Assembly (NCBI GenBank): GCA_012032965.1
Contig: JAAUPT010000090.1
Location: 1 to 6,884, forward strand
Reading direction: 5' to 3'
Source: Nitrospira sp.
GTDB taxonomy: Bacteria > Nitrospirota > Nitrospiria > Nitrospirales > Nitrospiraceae
Length of the DNA stretch: 6,884 bases
In this document: piece by piece, positions 1 to 6,412 of the stretch
How positions within the stretch are numbered: position 1 is the first letter of the stretch
Layout of the letters: every line of letters begins with the position of its first letter
Made by a program: the position numbers and the translations under genes
Notes under the pieces: generated by a model
What the model was told of the DNA's origin: nothing
Databases searched by the model: none
Seen by the model: only the letters and a program-made list of their open reading frames with translations

Positions 1-46
1 ATTGAACGGGAGTTCGTAGTTTCTTGCGAACAGCGTAGGTTTTCAT
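1..46 (-). CDS. 5' end of an unidentified minus-strand gene (partial)
   Basis: An ATG at 46-44 on the minus strand opens a reading frame that stays open to the window edge and encodes MKTYAVRKKLRTPVQ. A strong Shine-Dalgarno run (AGGAGAGGA, about 51-59) lies 4-5 bases upstream, which supports a real start. The start is strongly basic, but too little is visible to judge whether it is a signal peptide or a cytoplasmic N-terminus. I do not recognise the family. A CRP/FNR-type palindrome lies 19 bases upstream of the start codon and could regulate this gene. Confidence rests on the ribosome binding site and the operator context only. Confidence 0.45.
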   Translation of the reverse strand, partial: MKTYAVRKKLRTPVQ

Positions 47-64
47 CTGGTCCTCTCCTGGTTT

Positions 65-82
65 ATGTGATCGGTCTCACAT
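65..82. promoter_or_regulatory. CRP/FNR-family type operator (perfect palindrome)
   Basis: ATGTGA (65-70) and TCACAT (77-82) are perfect inverted repeats separated by 6 bases. They give the TGTGA-N6-TCACA form that CRP-type regulators bind. The site lies just upstream of the minus-strand gene starting at 46. A TTGACT hexamer on the minus strand (97-92) lies about 10 bases further upstream, so a bound protein would sit inside the core promoter. That position suggests repression if the hexamer is the -35, or activation of a promoter that is not visible. The match is direct; the identity of the regulator is inference. Confidence 0.5.
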
Positions 83-231
83 CGCGTCCTCAGTCAACCT
101 TAGTTGAAGGAAGAAGATTCGCCATGACACGGAAGAAGGGAGGCAAATGGGCAAAGGTAGGGCGTAGATTGTAAGTGCACGAAATGAATGAGCAATATCT
201 GGGAACGGCAAAAAGAGGTGTGCGGTCCAGG

Positions 232-456
232 CTATTCTCTGTTTTTCAGATCCTCCAGCCGAGACCGGGCAATTTCGGCCACTTTGGCAGAGGGGTAAAG
301 ATTTACCAGTTCTTCGTAGAGTTGCTTGGCATGCGGTATATTTCCTTGGTTTTCTTCAAAGGCTGCCGTTTCAAACAGCTCTGCAGCTTTCTGGTCGGAA
401 CACCCAAGCACTACCAAACAAAGGGCACATAGTAGGAGTCGCGCTTTCATCATCAT
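232..456 (-). CDS. small TPR-like lipoprotein
   Basis: A 74-residue protein begins with three consecutive ATG codons (456-448) and has a typical lipoprotein signal: a basic start, a hydrophobic stretch (LLLCALCLVVLG) and a lipobox VLGC with the modified Cys at residue 19. The mature part is short and helical, with a TPR-like pattern in which AELFETAAFEENQG pairs with a second helix carrying AKQLYEELVNLYP. This resembles single-repeat fragments of YfgC/BamD-like TPR lipoproteins. The first ATG overlaps the stop of the upstream regulator gene as ATGA, implying translational coupling. An AAAGGA ribosome binding site sits 2 bases before the first ATG and 8 before the third, so initiation may use a later ATG. 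It is probably anchored to the outer or inner membrane facing the periplasm. The specific function is unknown. Confidence 0.75.
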   Translation of the reverse strand: MMMKARLLLCALCLVVLGCSDQKAAELFETAAFEENQGNIPHAKQLYEELVNLYPSAKVAEIARSRLEDLKNRE

Positions 457-812
457 AGTCCTTTCTCGGCCTTTCTCCGTCGTGACAAGCTTGTGTCCTC
501 GCGTGCCGATACTTGTATGGCAATGTGGTAGCGAGGTGAAGAGATCCCTTCGCTCCGACAATGCGGACAACGACTCGGTCGTGTCACTCTTGTGCGGTCC
601 CGGAACATGAATCCACACGTTAAGCAGGAGGACGGGTCAAGTATAAATCGTCGTGAACGGTCCCGCGCCACCGTTTTTACCACATGAGTCAAGTGATCCT
701 CCACCTGCCGTTCTGGAAGACTAAGGATCCGCGCCAGTTGTTCAGTGGTCATCGGAGTATCCGTCAGGATCTCCATGAGGCGCTGACGGGTGGTGCGTGC
801 TGGAGGTAGCAT
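453..812 (-). CDS. HTH plus zinc-ribbon transcriptional regulator (COG3357-like)
   Basis: This 119-residue protein has an N-terminal winged-helix-like region (about residues 8-50, containing TTEQLARILSLPERQVEDHL) in which the second helix pair fits an HTH. A zinc ribbon follows, with CLTC at 63-66 and CPHC at 82-85 and a basic strand between them. This matches the layout of small predicted regulators in which an HTH is fused to a zinc ribbon (COG3357). The C-terminal tail is basic and polar. The start ATG (812-810) has only a weak AGGCG ribosome site. Its stop overlaps the ATG of the downstream lipoprotein gene, so the two form one coupled unit. It is divergent from hpnR across 253 bp, so control of either direction is possible but unproven. 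The family call is from motif layout, not a search. Confidence 0.72.
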   Translation of the reverse strand: MLPPARTTRQRLMEILTDTPMTTEQLARILSLPERQVEDHLTHVVKTVARDRSRRFILDPSSCLTCGFMFRDRTRVTRPSRCPHCRSEGISSPRYHIAIQVSAREDTSLSRRRKAEKGL

Positions 813-862
813 GTGCGCCTGGTAAGCACTCGAGGGAATAAATACCAGATGCCCAAGACATC

Positions 863-877
863 GGTAGCTAGGTAGCT
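863..877. repeat. short tandem repeat GGTAGCT x2
   Basis: GGTAGCT occurs at 863-869 and again at 871-877, separated by one A (an 8-base period). It lies in the intergenic region between the divergent regulator gene and hpnR, about 51 bases upstream of the regulator start. It could be a pair of half-sites for a DNA-binding protein, or chance. Confidence 0.25.
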
Positions 878-988
878 CTGATGAGTTTGATCGGCCCTAG
901 CCCCGGACACCACATAAAAAGTTGCACGTCCGTTGGCATTCTGTCAAAATCGGTCCCTGCACTGTTTAGTACATCAGTATTATCTCAG

Positions 989-1036
989 TGGGCTGGGTGC
1001 ATCGTTCGGATTCTTAATCAATATTCTTCCAGCCCA
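989..1036 (+). promoter_or_regulatory. inverted repeat in the hpnR leader
   Basis: TGGGCTGG (989-996) and CCAGCCCA (1029-1036) are perfect 8-base inverted repeats with a 32-base loop. They end 14 bases before the AGGAGG ribosome binding site of hpnR (1051-1056). Upstream lies TATTAT (978-983), one mismatch from a -10 box but without a good -35. If transcription starts upstream of the repeat, the stem would lie in the mRNA leader next to the ribosome site. The loop is long, so a stable hairpin is uncertain. Confidence 0.28.
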
Positions 1037-1065
1037 GCATGCAATAAACGAGGAGGTTTTGGGCC

Positions 1066-2609
1066 ATGAAGTTCCTCGCAGTCCATCCCGGTCCACTCAT
1101 GTATACCAAGATTTACCTGCGCTTGGAGCCGCTCGGTCTCGAGATGGTGGCTCAGGCATGCCGTCAAGACGGGCATGATGTTCGCTTGATCGATCTGCAA
1201 GCAGACACCTGGAAAGACTATGAAGCGCTCATTAGAAGCTGGAAACCGGATGCCGTCGCCTTTGGGTGCAACTATCTGGCGAATGTGCCGGAGATCGTGG
1301 ATCTCGCAAAATTGACGAAGCAGGAATTACCAAACTGCTTTGTCTTTGTCGGTGGGCATAGCGCGTCATTTGTGGCGAAGGACTTTTTGGAACATGGCAA
1401 CGGCGCCATCGATTGCGTCCTTAAGGGTGAAGGGGAGGTGGCCGCTCCAAAATTGCTAATGGCGGTAGAACAGGACCGCAAGGCGATCACCAAAGTTCCG
1501 GGAGTGGTGACACTTGATGGCGAGGGACCACCACCACAATTTATCGAAAATCTGGATAATGTCCGTCCCGCTCGCGATCTGCTCAGAAACCGGCACAAGT
1601 ATTTCATTGGTGTGCTCGACCCTGTGCCTCGGTCGAGTTTGCGCGAGGCTGTCCCTGGGATTGTTCTTTCTGCAGCGCCTGGACGTTTTATGGGCGCAGC
1701 TATCGTACGGTCAGCCCCGAGAAAGCCGTTGAGGAGTTGGAGCAGGTTCAAGAACCGGGCATCTTCCTGGTCGACGATGTCGCCTTCATCCAAGGCAAGC
1801 AGGGCATGGAGATTGGCGAAGCGGTGGCGCGGCGAGGAATCAAGAAACAGTATTACATGGAGACGCGTGGCGATGTCTTGCTACGCAATAAGGAAGTCTT
1901 TCAGTTCTGGAAGACCCTTGGGTTGCAGTACATGTTCTTGGGTGTCGAGGCCATCGATGCAGAAGGCCTCAAGATGCATCGCAAGCGCATCTCGTTGGGC
2001 CAAAACTTCGAAGCGCTCGAATTCGCCCGGTCTCTCGGGATCACCGTCGCGATCAATCTTATCGCTGATCCGGATTGGGACCGGCAACGGTTCGAGGTCG
2101 TTCGGCAGTGGTGCCTGGAAATTCCAGAAATCGTGAATATCAGCGTCAATACACCATACCCAGGCACCGAGAGCTGGCTCACGGAATCCCGTAAGCTCCA
2201 CACGCGAGATTACCGCCTCTTTGATATTCAGCACGCCGTGATGCCGACCAAGATGCCGCTCCATGAGTTTTATGCCGAGCTGGTCAAGACTCAACAGGTC
2301 TTAAACAAGAAGCATCTGGGCTGGGCTGCGCTCAAGGGAACGGCCAAGATTGCGGCGGGGCACTTGATGCGAGGACAAACCAACTTCATCAAGATGTTGT
2401 GGAAGTTCAACAGCGTCTATAATCCCGAACTGCAAATGGCGGATCACCGCCGGCCAGTGGTCTACGAAATGACGCCGCCACCGGAGAAGAAAGACAAGAT
2501 CGACGCAAAGCAGCTGTTCATCCTTCCACCGAAAGGCCGTCAGGGCCGGGCGATCGACGATGCGACCGAGACGTTCGTCGATGAGACCCGCATGGGCACG
2601 GTGGTCTAA
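1066..2609 (+). CDS. hpnR: hopanoid C-3 methylase HpnR, with an apparent single-base frameshift near 1620
   Basis: This cobalamin-binding radical SAM enzyme methylates the A ring of hopanoids at C-3 to give 3-methylhopanoids. The first 185 residues read in frame from ATG 1066 (ribosome site AGGAGG, 9 bases upstream) and form the B12-binding region, with MKFLAVHPGPLMYTK, CNYLANVPEIVDLAK and FVFVGGHSASF. From 1623 the conserved sequence continues in the -1 frame with CASVEFARGCPWDCSFCSAW, which holds the CX3CX2C iron-sulfur motif (C196, C200, C203 in the repaired protein). It then runs uninterrupted to TAA 2607-2609, with VDDVAF, YMFLGVEAID and NTPYPGTE. One missing base in the C run at 1620-1622 gives a repaired length of about 514 residues, the usual size for HpnR. 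Unrepaired, the first frame runs on as nonsense to 2136, and the second half stands alone as an open frame. The family match is strong; whether the lesion is real is unknown. Confidence 0.9.
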
Positions 2610-2637
2610 GCGCGTTGCCTCTGAAGAATCTCTATAA

Positions 2638-2662
2638 TCCAGCGACCACCGTAATCGCTGGA
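2638..2662 (+). terminator. possible hairpin downstream of hpnR
   Basis: TCCAGCGA (2638-2645) and TCGCTGGA (2655-2662) form a perfect 8-base stem with a 9-base loop, 28 bases after the hpnR stop. Only a weak T-containing tail (CTGTTCT) follows, so this is a poor intrinsic terminator. It may instead be an mRNA-stabilising hairpin separating hpnR from tldD. Confidence 0.4.
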
Positions 2663-2719
2663 CTGTTCTAGCTCCGTTCCCAGCCTCTCGACATTACCCA
2701 CTGTGTGTTCCTCACCTGT

Positions 2720-2752
2720 TATACTGACCCATTCCATCATTCAATTCGAGAG
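2720..2752 (+). promoter_or_regulatory. possible -10 box and ribosome binding site of tldD
   Basis: TATACT (2720-2725) matches the -10 consensus at five of six positions and lies 35 bases before the tldD ATG. No convincing -35 hexamer is found at 16-18 bases. GAGAG (2748-2752) is a plausible ribosome site, 8 bases before ATG 2761. This favours ATG 2761 over the in-frame GTG at 2752, which overlaps the site. Confidence 0.28.
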
Positions 2753-2760
2753 TGATTACA

Positions 2761-4217
2761 ATGAGCTCTCCAGTCTGGGACGAATTCGCCGAGCTTGCAC
2801 TGAAACGCATTGCTGCATCCGGCGCTGAGTACGGCGATATCCGCATTCAGGACAGCAACACGCAACACATTGAAGGCGAAGATCGGCGAATTGCCTCGAT
2901 TCGAGACGCTCGGGACATCGGTTTTGGCCTGCGGGTGCTCTATCACGGAGCCTGGGGATTCGCGGCGAGCTCGATCTTGTCGTTGGAAGAGGTCCCGAGG
3001 GTGGCTGATCTAGCAGTCGAGATTGCCAAGGGCTCTGCATCGATCGCACTTGAGAAAATACGGCTGGCACCGGAGCCGGTTCATCGTGACCGCGTCGTCA
3101 CCCCTTGCCGATTTGATCCCTTCACGGTACCGCTGGAGAAAAAAGCAGACTTGCTGCTGAACACGATGGAAGCGCTACATCGGCAGGCTGGTATTGTGCG
3201 AAGCAGCGCGAGCCTGTGGGCTCGGCGAGACAGAAAGCTGTTCGTCTCAACAGAAGGGTCACGCATTGAATGGGATCTGTTGGCGGGACAGGGTGAGTGT
3301 ACGGCCACCGCGCTGCATGAAGGCCGGTTTTCTTCACGCAGCTTCAATACCCCCCATCTTCGAAAAGGGTATGAATTGATCGATGAAGCAGATCTCTTGC
3401 GAGAAGCCTCGCGCGTGGCGCCCAGGCAGTCGAAAAGGTGAAGGCTCCGGTAGTCGATGCTGGGGAATACGATCTTGTGCTTGATCCGGAGCATCTCTCG
3501 CTAACCATTCATGAATCCTGTGGTCACCCGAGCGAATTGGATCGTGCGCTTGGGTATGAGGCCAATTATGCGGGGACCAGCTTTTTGACGCCCGACACAC
3601 GGGGCACCTTTCGCTATGGCTCGCAGCATGTGAATTTAGTTGCCAATAATACCGAACCGGAAACATTAGCAGCGACTGGTTATGATGATGACGGGGTTCA
3701 GTGTCAACAATGGGACATCGTCCGGAACGGAATGTTTGTCGGATATTGTACGAATCGGGAGGTGGCGCTAAAGATCGGTGAGTCTCGTTCACGCGGCTCC
3801 AATCGAGCTGATGGGTGGGGGAATATTCCGATGGTGCGTATCGCGAATATTGGACTTGAGCCAGGCTCAGCGACCATCGATCAACTGATTGCCAACGTGA
3901 AGCACGGCATCTACATCGAAGGTCATGGGTCTTATAGCATTGATCAGCGCCGCTACAATTTCCAATTTGGCGGTGACGTGTTTTGGCTGATTGAAGACGG
4001 CCGACGGACCCACATGCTGCGGGATGTGATCTACCATGGGATCACGCCGGAATTTTGGAATAGCTGTGACGGAGTGGCTGACCGATCATCCCGCCGTCGG
4101 TATGGATTCATTACGTGCGGGAAAGGGCAGCCGGGACAGTCTGGTTGGATGACCCACGCGGCCTCTCCGGCGAGGTTTCGCAAAATTCAGGTGATCAGAG
4201 GAGAGAGCTCCTCATGA
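2761..4217 (+). CDS. tldD: metalloprotease TldD, zinc-binding subunit, with an apparent frameshift near 3420
   Basis: TldD is the catalytic half of the TldD/TldE cytosolic protease, which trims unfolded or modified peptides (microcin B17 processing and CcdA degradation in E. coli). The N-terminal part reads from ATG 2761 to about 3420 (220 residues, with YGDIRIQDSNTQHIEGEDRR). The rest reads in the -1 frame from about 3420 to TGA 4215-4217. The second part carries the zinc motif HESCGH (HExxxH, residues 251-256 in the repaired protein) followed by PSELDRALGYEANYAGTSF. It ends with CGKGQPGQ and THAASPARFR, where the Cys is the expected third zinc ligand. Restoring one base between GCG 3418-3420 and CAG 3423 gives a seamless VA-x-QAVEKVKAP join and a 485-residue protein, normal for TldD. 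A GTG at 3438 could in principle start the second half, but no ribosome site supports it. The stop overlaps the tldE start. Confidence 0.9.
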
Positions 4218-5555
4218 CGGTTGAGAGCGACAAGGGGCCGAAGATGACCAGCCGCGATGAGTTTCGTTTTCTGAGCGAGCAGGTCTTGACTCGCTCGTCC
4301 GCTGATCACACGATCGTCCGTCTTCGGGATCACCATACCGGTACGACGCGGTTTGCCAATAATCAAGTGATTCAAAATGTCGACGCGAGACGGGGCTCAC
4401 TGGCGGTGACGGTCGCCTTCGGGGGGCAGGAAGGGACTGCCAGCACAACGGATTTTACCGCCGGCGCGATTCAGGAGACGCTCGCTCGTGCCGAGCGCAT
4501 TGCCATGGTTTCGCCCATAGACCCTGAATACCTTCCGCCTCCGGATCCATGTGTCTTCCCGATCAGGGACACCGCGAAACCGGAGACGATGGCGGCAGGG
4601 CCGTCGCGCCGTCTGGAGTACGCAAGTGAAGCGATCGGTCAGTGCCGGATGGAGAATCTTATGGGTGCGGGACTAGTCTCGTCCTCAGCGGCAGCTGTTG
4701 GGATCGCGGCAGACGAACGGGCTGTTCGGCTTTGAACGTCGAGCGGGTGCGAGTTTCAGTCTGACGGTCCACGCTGGCGATGCGACCGGGTGGAGCGCGG
4801 CTGCCCATCGATCGATTGATCACTTGAAGGTCCAGGAGCGTACGCTGGCGACGATCAGCAAAGCCAAACGTAGCCGTGATGTGTGCGAGTTACCCCCAGG
4901 ACGGTATCCCGTGATTTTGGAACCGGCTGCCGTGGCTGGACTGTGGGCCTGGCTGATCAGGTCCCTTGATGCCAAGTCTTATGTGAAGGGGACGAGCGCA
5001 TTTGCGGACAAGCTCGGACGGGCGATCGTGGATGAACGCATCATGCTTCAGAACAGCCCCGACCATACGGACCTATTCGGCGAAGGGTTTTCCAATGACG
5101 GCTTGCCGAGTCTGCCATCGGTGTGGATCGATCACGGAACTTTACAACAGCTGGACTACGACCGATTCACGGCGAGGAGCCAGGGTGTGGCAGCTATACC
5201 CACTCTGGAAGCGCCCATGTTGTCTGTCGAGGGTCCCTCGGTTCACTCATCTCAGGATCTCATTAAAAGCACCGCGCGCGCCATTCTCGTGACGAATTTT
5301 TGGTATATCCGTCCCGTCAATCTCCGTCATCTCATGCTGACCGGGATGACGCGGGATGGGACATTTCTGATTGAAAACGGGGAGATTGTCTCAGCGGTGA
5401 AGAACTTTCGATTTCATGAGAGCCCGCTGCACGTGTTTCAGCACATCGACCTATGGACTGCACCGATGGAGGCAGTGAACTCGGAGACCGGGAAGCTGTT
5501 GGTCCCGGCGATGGCCTTGCCCCAATTCCGGTTCTCCAGTGTGACCCGCTTCTAA
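4214..5555 (+). CDS. tldE: TldE/PmbA, non-catalytic partner of TldD, with an apparent frameshift near 4712
   Basis: This TldD/PmbA-family protein lacks the HExxxH zinc motif, which marks it as the TldE-type partner that forms a heterodimer with TldD. ATG 4214 overlaps the tldD stop as ATGA and has a GAGGAGAG site (about 4199-4206), so the two genes are translationally coupled. The first 166 residues (with FANNQVIQNVDARRGSLAV) are in frame to about 4711. The conserved sequence then continues in the +1 frame with TNGLFGFERRAGASFSLTV up to TAA 5553-5555. Removing one base (for example G4712) joins the halves as GIAATNGLFGFE and gives about 446 residues, normal for the family. The second half includes TSAFADKLG, SNDGLPS, FWYIRPVNLRHLMLTGMTRDG and the closing FRFSSVTRF. 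Unrepaired, the first frame stops at 4733-4735. A TTG at 4698 is not a convincing independent start. Confidence 0.87.
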
Positions 5556-5614
5556 GCCATTGTTAAAGAATACGAATGTATTAATATATTCTGATATCCT
5601 TCCAGATAAAATGG

Positions 5615-5643
5615 TTGACTCTTGCGTCCTTAGGGAGTAAATA
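5615..5643 (+). promoter_or_regulatory. sigma70-like promoter upstream of the coiled-coil protein gene
   Basis: TTGACT (5615-5620, five of six to the -35 consensus) is followed after 17 bases by TAAATA (5638-5643). An alternative -10, AATAAT at 5640-5645, matches five of six but at 19-base spacing. The stretch just before it (5565-5610) is markedly AT-rich compared with its surroundings and contains a small inverted repeat, AATAC-GAAT-GTATT (5569-5582). A start near 5650 would give a leader of about 25 bases before ATG 5675. Confidence 0.42.
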
Positions 5644-5674
5644 ATTCATATACTTGAGGGAAGGAATTAGCCCT

Positions 5675-6341
5675 ATGGCACCCCGATACAACCAAGAAGC
5701 CGATCAACCTCATCCATCGAATTCCCTCACAGAAGCAGATAGACGAGGCGCGACCGGTCCCTCCTCCATACGGCCAATTTCTCCTCGAAGTTGGGGCCAA
5801 ATGTTGGCGGAGTGTAGGTGAGTTTCTTGCGCGGGTGACGCGATATGAGGATGAGACGCCGTCCTCCGTCCAGACCACAACTGGTCTACAAAACGGCCAG
5901 GCTCTTTCCGCTATGGCTCAGACCACTACGCAATCTGACCAGGCTGTTGAGTGTGTGAATAGCGAAACTGTAATAGCGGTGAGAGTCAACGAAGCGCACA
6001 ATCCAGCTATCCAGGAAGGAGCCATCTCGCAACAGGGGACGGCCCCGACTGTGGTCCAGCCTGAAGTGATCTCTGAACTCCGATCGTTTCTCATTAGACA
6101 GCAAGATCAGATCGCTCATCTCTCCAGCGAAATTGCTCAGTTGAAATCGTTGGTGGTTTCCCAACAACAGGTGCTTGTTCATCTCGGGCAGGAGCTAGAA
6201 GCCGAAACCTTTCCTACGGTCGCGACGGGCATGGGTCCAAATCCGGCTAAGCGGGGACGAATTGTTCGGAAGCACCCCACCACAAAAGAAGAAAAATCGC
6301 TTCCTCCCCAAGAATCTGAAAGCCAATCGCTCAATCTGTAG
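5675..6341 (+). CDS. hypothetical coiled-coil protein, possibly frameshifted in its N-terminal part
   Basis: The secure part runs from about 5835 (GTG) to TAG 6339-6341, 168 residues. It has a polar Gln/Thr/Ser-rich first half and a predicted coiled coil at about residues 79-123 (ISELRSFLIRQQDQIAHL, SEIAQLKSLVV, QQQVLVHLGQEL). The tail is basic (AKRGRIVRKH). There is no signal peptide or membrane segment. The GTG lacks a good ribosome site, yet its frame stays open upstream to 5658 and reads plausibly (YGQFLLEVGAKCW, GEFLARVTRYEDE). A well-placed ATG at 5675, with GGGAAGGA 9 bases before it, opens a different frame (MAPRYNQEADQPHPSNSLTE) that stops at 5819-5821. One extra base between about 5730 and 5790 would join them into about 221 residues. 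I therefore give 5675 as the likely true start; if no frameshift exists the gene is 5835-6341. I do not recognise the family. Confidence 0.5.
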
Positions 6342-6378
6342 ACCGCCGATTACGGTGCAGGTGGACACCTTCCTCTAG

Positions 6379-6394
6379 CCAGGTCGTGGCCTGG
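6379..6394 (+). repeat. small inverted repeat between the coiled-coil gene and the TPR gene
   Basis: CCAGG (6379-6383) and CCTGG (6390-6394) form a 5-base stem with a 6-base loop, followed by TCTGTT. It is too short for a confident terminator. It lies 38 bases after the stop of the preceding gene and 18 bases before the ATG of the next one. Confidence 0.22.
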
Positions 6395-6412
6395 TCTGTT
6401 AAAAAGCCGTCC

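Noticed and set aside
457..618. Upstream extension of the lipoprotein frame to an ATG at 618
   Set aside because: The extension would lie wholly within the HTH/zinc-ribbon gene in another frame and would bury the lipoprotein signal peptide. The ATG run at 456-448 with its ribosome site is the better start.
931..960. Sigma54-type promoter near TTGGCATTCTGTC
   Set aside because: The GG element is present but no GC element occurs at the required 10-base distance.
881..1069. Plus-strand 62-residue open frame in the intergenic region before hpnR
   Set aside because: Its end covers the hpnR ribosome binding site and start, it has no ribosome site of its own, and the residue composition is not protein-like.
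1272..1793. 173-residue minus-strand open frame inside hpnR
   Set aside because: It is antisense to clearly conserved HpnR sequence on the plus strand and shows no recognisable domain.
3334..3792. 152-residue minus-strand open frame inside tldD
   Set aside because: It overlaps the HExxxH region of TldD, which is plainly the coding strand; composition is rich in His, Arg and Pro as expected of a shadow frame.
1612..4740. Programmed frameshifting as a common mechanism for hpnR, tldD and tldE
   Set aside because: The shifts differ in direction, there are no shared slippery heptamers or downstream stimulatory structures visible, and only the hpnR site allows a tRNA to re-pair cleanly. Indels explain all three better.
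5886..6182. 98-residue minus-strand open frame opposite the coiled-coil gene
   Set aside because: It is a mirror of the plus-strand coiled coil, with no ribosome site or promoter-like sequence identified for it.
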